Part shown: one piece after another, positions 13,301-64,000 of the stretch
Layout: every line of letters starts with the position of its first letter
Numbering within the stretch: position 1 is the stretch's first letter
NCBI GenBank assembly: GCA_013339895.1
Contig: JABACO010000021.1
Span: forward strand, 4,520,016 to 4,584,015
Source: Ephydatia muelleri
Lineage: Eukaryota; Porifera; Demospongiae; Spongillida; Spongillidae
Direction: 5' to 3'
Length of the DNA stretch: 64,000 nt
Program-made: the position numbers and the translations under genes
The notes under the pieces: model-generated
What the model saw: only the letters and a program-made list of their open reading frames with translations
The model's database searches: none
What the model was told of the DNA's origin: nothing

Positions 13301-13803
13301 ATAGCAAATAGGTCATAATATTCAACATGGCTTACTACCCCCCCCCCCTCCCCTCCTGAAATGCACAAATAAGCACTCCCACTGTAACAAGTGAATATCA
13401 GAGTAAATCTTAACTGACAAGGGTGTGCTCTAATTAGAGCCGTTAGGTACAAGCTATATTAGTGGGGGTTGCTGAGAATCGTTTAGCAATACAGTTTCTA
13501 AACGCGATGATGTACAACACCAAACAAAAACACAAACCTATACAGCTCTTCAAAACTTAGGCCACTGTTGTTCTTCTTCTGGATCTCCCGAATGGCATTT
13601 CGTAGCAGCTTTAAGATGTCGTCAACATACTTGGGGTCCATCATGATCTGAGCGAAGTGGACACAAGTATTACACTATATTTATACTTCGGCGGCGGCTT
13701 ACAACATATCATGCCTACGCCGTTTCACAATAGCAGAAACGCCACAACTCACCGGGAAAGCCTTGATTCTCATCTTTCCCTCTTTTTTGGCGCCTGCACT
13801 CAT
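82..13803 (-). CDS. CUL3: Cullin-3, partial (C-terminal end beyond left edge)
   Basis: Scaffold of CUL3-RING ubiquitin ligases: the N-terminal repeats bind BTB adaptors and the C-terminal cullin domain binds RBX1. Nineteen exons read on the minus strand, all joining in phase: 13753-13803, 13538-13647, 12605-12692, 11459-11575, 10735-10895, 9283-9397, 8336-8389, 8203-8280, 8099-8146, 7981-8029, 6996-7240, 6733-6822, 6602-6670, 6299-6400, 5607-5714, 4678-4854, 2922-2963, 1360-1470 and 82-217. Together they give about 650 codons; human CUL3 has 768 residues. Diagnostic stretches include KMRIRAFP in exon 1, [16 protein letters not shown] in exon 4, [11 protein letters not shown] in exon 6, [10 protein letters not shown] in exon 10, [10 protein letters not shown] and HSGRQLTLQ in exon 16, and TADLNAVFY in the 14-codon exon 17. 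The start codon at 13803 was chosen because [17 protein letters not shown] aligns with the family N-terminus. The neddylation and winged-helix exons lie left of position 82. Family assignment is very secure. Confidence 0.96.
218..1359. other. CUL3 intron 18, with a 21-bp degenerate tandem array
   Basis: No coding sequence was seen. Positions 621-695 hold four degenerate copies of a unit of about 21 bp around ACCTGTTTAAC (at 621, 642, 663 and 684). The rest is unremarkable AT-rich intron. Confidence 0.6.
1653..1910. mobile_element. Small inverted-repeat element (MITE family A, copy 1)
   Basis: It begins TATATGGGATTGTTTCCGC and ends with the inverted form, GCTGAAACGATCCCATATA. The element is 258 bp, lies in a CUL3 intron and has no coding capacity. 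Two other copies with the same termini lie at 39419-39916 and 57912-58157. The 129-codon open frame at 1835-2224 partly overlaps it and is not a gene. Confidence 0.75.
2767..2886. repeat. (CA)n microsatellite
   Basis: Dinucleotide CA tract, interrupted at its left end and perfect over about 65 bases at its right end. It lies just 3' (on the gene strand) of CUL3 exon 17. All open frames across it are repeat translations. Confidence 0.97.
3294..3746. mobile_element. Foldback element, 453 bp, terminal TACCCAGGTG inverted repeats
   Basis: The left end TACCCAGGTGAAAAAAACGG is mirrored by the right end CCGTTTTTTTCACCTGGGTA. The inverted similarity continues through nearly the whole element, with arms of about 215 bp meeting near 3520. 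The two arms differ at a few positions only. The termini include TA, which is compatible with a TA target duplication. No protein is encoded. It lies in the CUL3 intron between exons 16 and 17. Confidence 0.88.
5231..5273. repeat. Perfect 19-bp hairpin in a CUL3 intron
   Basis: GGAATGAATATGCCATTCC at 5231-5249 is followed by a 5-nt loop and its exact reverse complement at 5255-5273. A half-palindrome ATTCCATGGAAT overlaps its left side. It could be a remnant of an inverted-repeat element or a small-RNA-type hairpin. The sequence alone cannot decide. Confidence 0.7.
7316..7382. repeat. (CA)n microsatellite
   Basis: CA dinucleotide tract in the CUL3 intron next to the exon at 6996-7240. It is flanked by TACATGTACATGTAC-type palindromic sequence that recurs in many introns of this gene. 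Confidence 0.96.
8390..10734. other. CUL3 introns on either side of exon 6
   Basis: Apart from exon 6 (9283-9397), no coding exon was seen here. There is a C-rich run at 9937-9951 (CCCCCGCCCCCCCGCCC) and the usual TACATGTA palindromes. The open frames here lack homology and overlap introns. Confidence 0.6.
11459..13803 (-). CDS. CUL3: CUL3 exons 1-4: start and BTB-binding cullin repeat
   Basis: The first four exons (51, 110, 88 and 117 nt) encode the N-terminal extension and the first cullin repeat. The sequence contains [12 protein letters not shown] at the end of exon 2, [13 protein letters not shown] in exon 3, and the invariant [11 protein letters not shown] that ends exon 4. In known CUL3 this part contacts BTB/3-box adaptors. 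Introns 3 and 2 are about 1 kb and 0.85 kb. Confidence 0.93.
12354..12425. repeat. Two-copy 36-bp tandem duplication
   Basis: The unit CAATGTGGAAAACCAAACAA plus 16 further bases occurs at 12354-12389 and again at 12390-12425 with two or so differences. It is intronic in CUL3 and has no coding meaning that I can see. Confidence 0.85.
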
Positions 13804-14092
13804 TTTCCGTACTTCTTTCTCAAGCAGACAACTAGTAAGTTAAAATCCCGTCTGTCTTACTGCAGGACAGTGACAACCTGCCATCTCACAAGTCACATTA
13901 CATTTATTATTGGCACGATCATCGTAATATTAAATGATACTGCAAGCACGAGCGTTAGTGACGTAATTAATGTTCAAACAACAGAGGCTATAACACACAT
14001 CCCTCTCTTCCTGAGTAAAGCGGTAGGGATAGCAACGATACAGAAAATATAAGTATTGGGTCTTATGTTTGGTTTACGTTGGTCCACAGAAA
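13804..14092. promoter_or_regulatory. Divergent promoter between CUL3 and TXNL4A
   Basis: Only 289 bp separate the two start codons, which point away from each other. Both promoters and both 5' UTRs must therefore lie here or in upstream exons. No canonical TATA box is evident. The sequence before the TXNL4A start (tccacag then AAAATG) resembles a 3' splice site, so an untranslated first exon is possible for that gene. Confidence 0.7.
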
Positions 14093-14521
14093 ATGTCGTA
14101 CATGCTACCTCATGTTCACAACGGATGGCAAGTGGATCAGGCTATCTTGGCGGAAGAGGACAGAGTCGTTGTGATAAGGTTTGGCCACGACTGGGACCCA
14201 ACATGTATGCAAATGGACGAAATCCTTTACAAAATAGCGGACAAAGTGAAGAACTTTGCAGTTATTTACTTGGTCGATGTCACGGAGATTCCCGACTTTA
14301 ACAAGATGTACGAGCTGTACGACCCGTGCACTGTCATGTTCTTCTACCGAAACAAGCATATCATGATCGATCTTGGCACGGGCAACAATAACAAGATTAA
14401 CTGGGCACTCGAGGATCCACAAGAGATGTTGGACATCGTGGAGTGCGTGTACAGAGGTGCACGGAAAGGGCGTGGTCTTGTGGTATCCCCAAAGGACTAC
14501 TCCACGAAGTACAGATACTAA
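14093..14521 (+). CDS. TXNL4A: TXNL4A / Dim1, U5 snRNP 15 kDa protein
   Basis: A complete 142-codon reading frame, the same length as the human protein and nearly identical to it. It has the N-terminus MSYMLPHVHNGWQVDQAIL, the thioredoxin-fold core with RFGHDWDPTC, the segment FAVIYLVDVTEIPDFNKMY, and the C-terminus ARKGRGLVVSPKDYSTKYRY. Known role: a thioredoxin-like subunit of the U5 and U4/U6.U5 snRNPs needed for pre-mRNA splicing, and a nuclear protein. An upstream in-frame Met at 14069 would add eight residues, but the conserved MSYMLPH start favours 14093. The coding region has no introns, although its neighbours are rich in them. It is divergent from CUL3. Confidence 0.98.
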   Translation: MSYMLPHVHNGWQVDQAILAEEDRVVVIRFGHDWDPTCMQMDEILYKIADKVKNFAVIYLVDVTEIPDFNKMYELYDPCTVMFFYRNKHIMIDLGTGNNNKINWALEDPQEMLDIVECVYRGARKGRGLVVSPKDYSTKYRY

Positions 14522-15744
14522 TCACGTGACTTTCATGTCAGTCTCATAGTTCCTTCTGCAAGGCAAACTTTCATTGCACTTAACTCACTGGCATGCAGCT
14601 GGCAGGGCGGGTGGGGTATCAAGAAATTACGTTGATGTACCAATATTTGGAAGTTATGTTGATAGTAAGATTACAATTAGCTTTGAAAGCTATTAAATTC
14701 TCAATAGTACTACCTCACACATCATGTACGCACTGATCTGTAATTCAAGTCTTTAGCTTGGACCAGTGCTGAGGTAGGGGAAATAAGTTAAGACCTTAAT
14801 TTTGGATGAAGGCACTGTACTGTGTTGGACAAAACAAAGCGGCAATATGAAAACTCACCAACTTAACATAACTGCACTGCACTTAAGATTGTGGTCTTGG
14901 TTGCTCTGCCGGAAGATCACAACTGTACAACATTGATAAGTTTGATGGTACCTTTGAATATCTCACTTCACAATATAGAATTCTGTATTCCTAGAGCATA
15001 AATACTTTTCTTGGACTATGTTGTTTCTGGTGTGTTTTAATACATCATCATATATGTATGTATGTGAATTCTTGTGCTACAAGCAACCTCTTGCCAGTCC
15101 CCTGATTGTAGAGAGAATTAGATCTTTAGTTATTGCCATATTGGACTACTATATGATGCTCACAAAGCATTATGTGCAATTTGCATACACAAACAATTGC
15201 ATGTATCACCAAAACATTGTCAAATTAAGCCATTTCCTGGATGTTGATGTATGTATCACACTTTATTGGTGAACTAACAGGCAGAATAGAAATTTCCAAT
15301 TCTGTCATGATACAATGGACCAAGTTGTACCAGTATGAATGTAATGGATTATCAAGTATTAAGCTACTCTTTTATGTGTCTCTGTAGTTCTGATCCTCTC
15401 AATTCCATTCGTAAATGGAACCTTGTCAGTTTTGAGGGTTGCATTGTTAAATTCACATGAAACATTTTCCTGCTGGATTTGACCTGCACTGTTGACCTTG
15501 AGGATTTTACCTGCACTGTTGACCTTCCACTTGGAATTCAAACGTTTTATATATAACTGTAGAGAGGTATATAATCGTGCATGCTCACGCAATGTACACA
15601 TGCACATGTATGCAGTCAAAAAGTGCTTTTCTAATGTGAGAAAATACCTCAAGTTTCTTGTTCAAATTAGATTTGTTTACAATGCAATAGCAAAACTAGA
15701 AAGTTTTATAAGGTCTTACTACAATGTATGCAGTTCAATTAACA
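14522..15744. other. 3' intergenic space between TXNL4A and the RNF213-like gene
   Basis: The two genes converge here, so this must contain both 3' UTRs. I saw no clear AATAAA close to either stop. The 84-codon and 98-codon open frames in this stretch show no family features and low-complexity AT-rich composition. Confidence 0.6.
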
Positions 15745-57166
<41,422 letters not shown>

Positions 57167-57911
57167 ACATGAGATTGACGTAATTTATTTGCAAGCCAAC
57201 TTGGTATTATTTTCCCTACCAGTTTCACACATGGCGTGTGTGTCAAATGATTTTACATAGACATGAATACATATTATAACAATGTGCTATACATCTCAGG
57301 GGGAAAAGGATTTGAAAAAGACAAGCTGCATGTGAGGAATCATACCGCATGTTTGCAAATGAAGACAAAGGTTGCAAATTATAATACAACTCAGGATTGA
57401 ATTCAATTTAGCACTTGATTTCTTTTACATGCATTACAGTAGTTAGATAGTTGTAGGCAGTTAAACAATTATATAAACTCCCACATAAATCAACATGTTC
57501 AAAGCCCTCTATTATCAACAGAATTCACGATTACAGTTAGAGCATTTGATTTGGTACTACATTTATGTCATAGAGAGTTATTAAGTCACAGTTCATTAAA
57601 GGTTTTTAGTGTTTTCAAGTTTGAGTTGTTTCGAATATTTAATAATAAAACGCAGATCAAATTAAATTGTTTTAGGTGAAAAGTAGTCCTAAATTATAAT
57701 CATTAATTAATTAGAATGTATTTGATTTTATCTTGACATCTAAATTATATTTTAATGACACAGCTTGTATTTGTCTATCTTTTTCATTTTATGCATATGA
57801 ATCCATTTAGAATAATTTTATTAAGAATTTAAAGCCCTTTCCTTTGATCATTTACAAACACACAGTATGTGCAAAAGTACATTTCAGGTTTACCAGTATG
57901 TATTATATGAA

Positions 57912-58157
57912 TATACGGGATCGTTTCCTCGAAAAGGGACCTAGCGCATACATCATCAAATTTTCAGTACACACAAAAGAAATGTAATGTTTGTGTTGAA
58001 ATCTATGGGTAATTAAAAATTCAGTACCTTACAACTCCATGATAGATAATCTGATTCACAGTGCGTACTAAGTGATATGTAGAAGACATTTCAGACTTCT
58101 AGAATATCATAAAAATTTTAAGCTTGAAAAAACATGCGTTTGGGAAATGATCCCATA
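57912..58157. mobile_element. MITE family A, copy 3
   Basis: Left end TATACGGGATCGTTTCCTCG, right end GGGAAATGATCCCATA. It is 246 bp, similar to the copies at 1653-1910 and 39419-39916. It lies upstream of the RNF213-like gene. Confidence 0.75.
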
Positions 58158-58195
58158 TGCATGTGTAAATGAGTAATTCACAAATATATACTCTG

Positions 58196-58500
58196 TATAT
58201 ATGGGACAGATTCCGAGAAAATTGCCCCACTGATATCTATATACATGGAACAATCTACGAGATTTTGACTCTTGTGGATTTATGTTTATAACATCAAACT
58301 CAAATTGCTGTAACATATCCAACTATCAACTTTCTAGTCTCACCACTTCATCCTACACCATGTGTCTATGTGTAAATGTATTGTGGTGCCTTGCATAATC
58401 ATATTGCCAACGTTAGTAGGGCCGAAGCCCTATCAGGTTCAAAACCTCCACATCTTTAAGTAGGAGCGTTCAATTCAGTGTTATACCATACATGTAGATA
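58196..58500. mobile_element. Degenerate half-copy of the 46-kb foldback family
   Basis: TATGGGACAGATTCCGAGAA followed by about 300 bp shows clear but diverged similarity to the left arm of the 45989-46814 element, for example CACCACTTCATCCTACACCA and the GTAGGAGCG segment. The inverted partner arm is missing. Confidence 0.65.
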
Positions 58501-58830
58501 TTAGACATAAGGGAAGCATATTGGAGGGTTCTTGCACCCACAGTAGCTAGTACTTACCACACAGCACGCCTATCCCAGGTGAAAATGTGGCATTGTAACG
58601 CATTGTGAGACGTATTTATTCAAGTATTCGACGTTGCAAGATGTATTTACGCGTTGTGAGCAGACTGGGGACATGGAGTTACTTGTCACTAGGAATTATG
58701 GTTTTGCACAACAAGTATTGCTATATTACAGGTGAAAAAGCCTACTAATTCCAACATGCCAAATTCTGATCGCTGCTTAATCTGAAAGGACTAAGTGAAG
58801 GTATGTTAACAGCAAGGTAGACAACAGGAG

Positions 58831-61800
58831 CAGTGGCCTCCCCATAGGGGGGGCATTTGGGGCAGATGCCCCCCCCCCCACACAAACGCATGCATGCGTA
58901 CGCCTCGTCAATTAATTAAGCACCTTTGTTTCGTGTGAAGTTCCCGCCACATCATTGACAAATTAATACATGCATGTAAGCTTACCGTATTACGTTGGTT
59001 TCGAATATAATGTCGAACACGAAGCGAAAACTGAGTGGGGCTGAGAATCGAAAATGCAAGTTGCAACGTCAACTGCATTCAAGCGCGCAATCTGTTCCAT
59101 CGATTAAGTCATTTTTTGCACCATCGAGCTCGAGTGTCTGCGAGCCTGCTATGAACGATTTCTCTGCGTCACCAGGTCAACCATGAGCGTGCATACCCAA
59201 AGGAAGATAATCATATTCCCTTGTTCTATTCACACAGATAATCCTTCATGTACCACCTTCAGTTCTGATTCAAAAGTTGCACACGTTTTTCCTCCGATGT
59301 CTTCTGTTTCGGCTGAACCAACGGAGTCAATTAGAAATCCATCTATTTCTCTCACAGTGATACCATCGTGTCCTGTAAGTATTTCTTCTTTTCCGTGGTC
59401 TGCATCACCAACCATTTTGCCTGGTACACCGCCCACCGTGATTGATTCTTTTTCTCCCGTGATGTCTGTCTCATCACTATCTGTTGACTACGTTTTGCCA
59501 TGCATGATTTTCTGCCATCAAGTACTGCATATACATCAAAGTTAACCAATTCTCTATCCATGTCTGCTAGTTCATCAGTTTCATCCCTTTCATCTGCCTC
59601 AACCATTGATCCAGGCTTATCCATTATTGACTCTTCTGTTCCGTTAAACACCTCTGATGTTATTCCACCTGCATCATTGTCAACTAGTTCAGCCATGCAG
59701 TGTAGTACCTCAACTGCTCCCTCTGCCATAACATCACTATCTATGCCATATGATATTGCCAAAGTCTTGTACCCTGATGGTATAGATGGTCTTTCAGATG
59801 TAGACATGTGGAATCGGTGTGAACAATCGCTGCAGGCTCTCACAGAGCATGAAAAATATATCATCTTAACACACCATTTCAGACCGAAAGATGACTTTAA
59901 GTTTCCACTGATACAAATCACTAAAGACAGTAGACGATGCTGTACAACAATGCTTAGCAACGATTATGTTTACAGCCAATCTACAAACAGCATTTTTCTG
60001 CCTACCCTATTCACTATTTGTTCCAATTAAATCTGGTAAAAAAGGTTTTAAGGACAGGCATCAGCTATCACAGTTTGTAAACCAAGGTTGCAAAGATTAC
60101 AAACGAATGCATGAAAAGCAGCACAGCCACAGTGACACGGAATATCATAATGATGCTTCTATGAGCATTATAAAATGATTCGAACAACCAGAATCATCAA
60201 TTAAGGCACTAGTTGACAGTGACTTAAAAGTTCGATACACTACCTACAGACATGTACTAAAAAGAATAGCTCAGGTAATACACTTTTGTGGCAAGCAGGG
60301 CATTGCTCTAAGAGGTCATAATGAAGAATCAGAGTCTGGTAATTCAAACCCAGGGAATTTCATAGCCCTCTTGGAAATGTTTGCACTAGAAGATCCCACT
60401 CTGAGAGATCACATGAAAAAACCACTGCTGAAGAATGCTACATATATTTGTCATCGTAGCAAAAATGAAATGATAGAAGTTATAGGAAAGCATATCATCC
60501 AGCAAGACCTTATTGATGAGATTAAAGCTGCAAAGTTTCATACATTGATCTGTGATGAAGTAACATCAAGTAATGATGAAGTTCTCTCATTGTGTGTATG
60601 CTTTGTCGACTCCAAGAAGCAAATTAGGGAGAAGTTTATCGAATTTATTGATGTGGACAGGATAACAGGAGAAGTTTTGTTTTATTCACATTGTGCTTCC
60701 CACATTCTGAACCTCTCAATTGTATCAGCATGCAAAGAGAATAATATACAAATGGTGCTGACTCAAATGACAAGCTTGGCTATATATTTTAATTATTCCC
60801 CAAAGAGGGAGAAACTGTTGGAGTGTGTTGTAGAGAAAGGAACCAACGAACACAGTAGTAGTCAGCGAAAAGCAATACTTGGTCTCTGTAAGACTCGTTG
60901 GGCAGAGCGTGACAAGGCATATGAGCATTTTTATCTGAGCTTTCCATTTATTATTAAAGCTCTTGAGATAATTAATGGAACATGTGAGGACATTCATCAA
61001 TACCCAGACACACTCATAAGATGGTGGGAACCTGCATGCAGCTAAAAATGATGCAACATCACATCTCCATGCTGTTTGCAATTTTGGAAAAATCATTGCA
61101 ATAGTTAGTATCTACAGGCTATTACACCCTCTGCCATAATCACTAGGTGTCTTCAAGGGAAAACAGTTGATTTAATCAAAGCATTTCGTGACATTGAAGC
61201 TATCAAGCAGGACTACAAGGTGCCGAGAGCAGGAGTAAATGATGAGTTCCAGAGGATATATGAACAAGCAAAACGTTTGTGTAGGGGCAGAGCCTTGTAT
61301 GCCAAGAATTGCGCAACAGCAATCTTACAGGGACAACACACCAGCTGACAACATACAGGAGTATTATCGCAGGACTGTGGCAATTCCATTGCTTGATTGT
61401 ATTACTTCAGAGCTGGAAACATGATTTTCTGCTATCTGCAACAAAGGTTCAAAGCTATTGTTTCTTGTACCATCAATTGTGGCTCAGGATGAGTTTAATA
61501 GCGATATAAACAACATTATTGGTATTTATGAAAATGATCTTATTGACAAGTATCTTGTGGACCAGGAGTTGGGACTTTGGAAGCGCAAATGGTCTGTATG
61601 TTCACCTATTGATCGTCCGGATACTCTTGCATCGGCACTAATCAGTTGTGATGAAGAGCGGTTTCCTAATATTTTTCGTTTGATGAAAATTGGTTGCACA
61701 CTTCCAATCACTAGTTGGACCTGCGAGAGAAGCTTTTCTACCTTACGTCGTCTGAGAAACTGGCTAAGGTCCTCTATGACCTGTAGACGACTTTCTTCGT

Positions 61801-62073
61801 TAGCACTTATGAATATTCATTACTCACATCCAGTAAACTATGACACAGCTGTGGAGATATTTCTCAAGATGCATCCAAGAAAAATAGAACTATCCAATCT
61901 ACTTATAGAGTAGGGGTAGTTCATGCACAATCTAACCATTCAGTTTCTGTAATTAATTTATTTGCTCAAATATGAATTTCTGCATGCCTAATTGATTAGT
62001 CAGAGCCACGCCCCCATGGCACCCCTCTGTTTGATTAGCCCCCCCACTTTTGAAACACCTAGGGACGCCACTG
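58831..62073 (+). mobile_element. Full-length but decayed hAT transposon (ZMYM-type)
   Basis: The left end CAGTGGCCTCCCCATAGGGG and the right end CCTAGGGACGCCACTG share CAGTGGC termini in inverted orientation, typical of hAT elements. The short sequence AGGAG occurs directly outside both ends, shorter than the usual 8-bp hAT duplication. The element is 3.2 kb. Its transposase is broken, see the separate entry. It lies upstream of the RNF213-like gene. Confidence 0.85.
59013..61913 (+). pseudogene. hAT transposase (ZMYM1-like), frameshifted
   Basis: Several plus-strand frames belong to one protein. 59013-59185 has KRKLSGAENRK. 59500-60000 has the Ser/Thr-rich linker and HHFRPKDDFKFPL. 60000-60178 has a TTF-type finger remnant with FCLPYSLF and FKDRHQLSQF. 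60371-60680 has the DUF4371-like EIKAAKFHTLICDEVTSSND. 60900 has CKTRWAERDKAYEHF. 61458-61913 has the hAT dimerisation part LPITSWTCERSFSTLRRLRN. At least four frame shifts or stops and an internal deletion separate them. The 202-codon antisense frame at 59352-59960 is a shadow. Confidence 0.85.
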
Positions 62074-62360
62074 AGGAGTGTTAGATTTATCATGATTTAT
62101 GGACGAACAGCTTGATGTGATGAGAGCCAAAGCCTTTTGTTAAGGCCAAGCTTGTTGTATTTTAGGACAGTCTTGCACAAAAAGAACTTGTTTTGCTCAT
62201 GATTTAAAAAGTTAATTATAGAATGTGACATATATTACAATAAAGCAAAGTGTCACGTGCGTATCCATTTCATGATGGCGACTGAAATGATCAACAGAGT
62301 ACAGACATGGAGACAGATGTAACTAAGTGAACAGTCCATTTTTATCTGTTTTGTCATTTA

Positions 62361-62590
62361 GTCGATCAATGACAGGGCAAATAGCAATGAGTTGGTCAGG
62401 TGCGTACATTGTGTCATCCAGGTTTTATATACATGTAGGTTGATGACATGGCAAATAGCAATGCGTTTGCCAGGTACATACATCATGTCATTCTGTTTTT
62501 CATGTGTTTTCGTTTAGCATGGTAACAATAAATGATCCATGACAGGACAAATATAGCAACACGTCGGTCAGATACATTTGTTGTGAATTC
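62361..62590. repeat. Three diverged tandem copies of a unit of about 75-91 bp
   Basis: Copies start near 62361, 62436 and 62527. Each has ATGACAGGGCAAATAGCAAT or a variant, followed by GTTGGTCAGGTGCGTACAT-like sequence and a TGTCAT. Non-coding, just downstream of the hAT element. Confidence 0.75.
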
Positions 62591-64000
62591 TTGAGGTAAA
62601 GGCAAACAGATGACTGCAAACCACATGCAATGATGTGAGTCCATTGTAGTATATGTGTGCATAAGTTTTTTTCACCCGGCCTTTGTACAGTTTTGCTCAT
62701 ACTTGCCGCGGTACACCATATTGGAGCTAACTAGTTGGTGGAACTGTTCAATCACTTGATCACTTCGCTATTTGATTTCCAAAAGGGAAGCAAGCAGCTT
62801 GAACTCTTGTACTGTGTTATATGTATCTCACTGTTCACAGTGCATTTAAAAAAACCAACAAAGCAGCCATATACTATTACGTAATCAGGCAAGTTGCAAC
62901 GTGCATGTCCCATTGAGTGGCGTGGAAAGGGGCCATAATCTTGCATTACAACACTTGGCTGAGAACTCGCAACGCATGCTCAGGTATCTTAAGACTAGCT
63001 ACACCTATATTTGGAATTAGCAATATCAGCAATTTTAACCATTACAAGATGCCGCATTTCCTTAAGGGTGCTTGTTATAGCTATGTTTCTTTGTACCAAA
63101 TGTTTGTACAGTGATCCCGCAAATTAATGAAATTGTAGTTGTCATAGCAACCATCACCGTTTATTACATTGCGCTCCGTAATATGGGGGCGTTTCTTAAC
63201 GTTTTTGCAAAACCCGGGCGGCTAAATCTCGTTTCTATGGACTAAAAACGTCATATAGTATCTATTTGCTACTGGTCTAACTAATGCCAGTAGGCAAAAT
63301 GAAACTTAACTTTGTATGCGTAAGTTGCATACAAAAACGATTAAATTTGTGCTTAATTTTTTGCAGTTTCGATGTTTACCTGCAAGCGCTCTAAGCGTTT
63401 CAAAATACGGATCGAATTGCCTACTACAGTGATTAAATACGGTTATTCTTGAATTAGAAGAACTGCAGAAACATGCAAAAAACGATATTTTAACCATCCG
63501 GGTTTTCAATTCTAACATTCAATTCAATTATTTCACCGCGCGTAACCGTTACCATAGAAACGACATTATATAATCATACATTAAACAAACAGTTATTAAT
63601 CAAAAATGTATTGATCATTATGAATCAAGTGGTAATGTCCGTGTAAGAATAAACGCTTCCTTTGGCAGCCATTTAAATATATCAAGTGTAGCCAGTCTTA
63701 ACACACCTGAGTGTGCAACGTTGAATTAATTAGCAATTAATTTGGGTACATTGCAAAGATTGTAACGGCAAGTTTTCCCTCGGGATACCTCTCATCTAGC
63801 TTGTGGTAGAAATGATTGGATCACGAACTAACGTGTTGGAAGACAGAGATGCATCATAATAAGATGTTTCTTATCGGAACAGGATATATCAGAAAAAATG
63901 AATACTGTCTAGCTGGCGATCTCTTCTAGGTGCCCTAATTTTGCACTAACTTGGGATTTTAAAAATGTTTCAAGACATTTTGGAGATCATCCTCCTTGGT
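62591..64000. other. Right intergenic end; two X-box-like palindromes
   Basis: No gene recognised. GTTGTCATAGCAAC at 63138-63151 and GTTACCATAGAAAC at 63548-63561 resemble RFX X-boxes (GTNRCC, short spacer, RGYAAC) with one mismatch each. They may belong to a promoter of a gene beyond the window. Confidence 0.35.

Noticed and set aside
13657-14052. 131-codon plus-strand frame
   Set aside because: It overlaps CUL3 exon 1 on the opposite strand and the shared promoter. No recognisable domain.
59352-59960. 202-codon minus-strand frame
   Set aside because: Antisense shadow of the hAT transposase linker. The plus strand carries the family motifs.

Overview
The window is animal (metazoan) nuclear DNA. 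It is AT-rich, with short GT-AG introns, many microsatellites and many decayed transposons. Three host genes are recognisable from protein motifs. The many small exons and the LINE and foldback element types suggest a non-bilaterian marine invertebrate, with a sponge as my best guess. I cannot name the species from sequence alone. No tRNA, rRNA or CRISPR was found.

Layout. (1) Positions 1-13803, minus strand: a cullin-3 (CUL3) gene in 19 exons that runs off the left edge, so the neddylation/winged-helix end is missing. (2) Positions 13804-14092: a short divergent promoter. (3) Positions 14093-14521, plus strand: TXNL4A/Dim1 (U5 snRNP thioredoxin-like), complete and uninterrupted. (4) Positions 15745 to about 57166, minus strand: one giant gene of about 60 exons coding for an RNF213-like AAA+ E3 ubiquitin ligase (roughly 3,400 residues by my exon reading, against about 5,200 in human). 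(5) Positions 57.2-64 kb: intergenic DNA with two small inverted-repeat elements and a decayed full-length hAT transposon.

The RNF213-like gene is the most interesting part. Its order is a UBA domain, a first P-loop module, the two strong AAA+ modules (GETGCGKT and GKPGSSKS), a long E3 shell, an RZ-type zinc finger and the C-terminal domain. Two departures from vertebrate RNF213 are visible. The UBA exon joins the AAA part in phase. The RING finger is absent at the place where the flanking sequence is otherwise collinear with the human protein. The RZ finger is kept but split over two exons, and a TTAA-flanked transposon of about 1.3 kb sits in the intron that cuts it.

The large introns of this gene hold most of the mobile DNA: a hAT fragment, two LINE reverse-transcriptase remnants, a pogo/Tigger-like transposase fragment, a near-perfect 826-bp foldback element, a Ty3-like fragment, several inverted-repeat MITEs and a piggyBac-like remnant. 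CUL3 and RNF213 are both ubiquitin ligase components, but nothing here shows that they act together. Exon edges were read by eye from splice consensus, phase and homology recalled from the families. No alignment was run.
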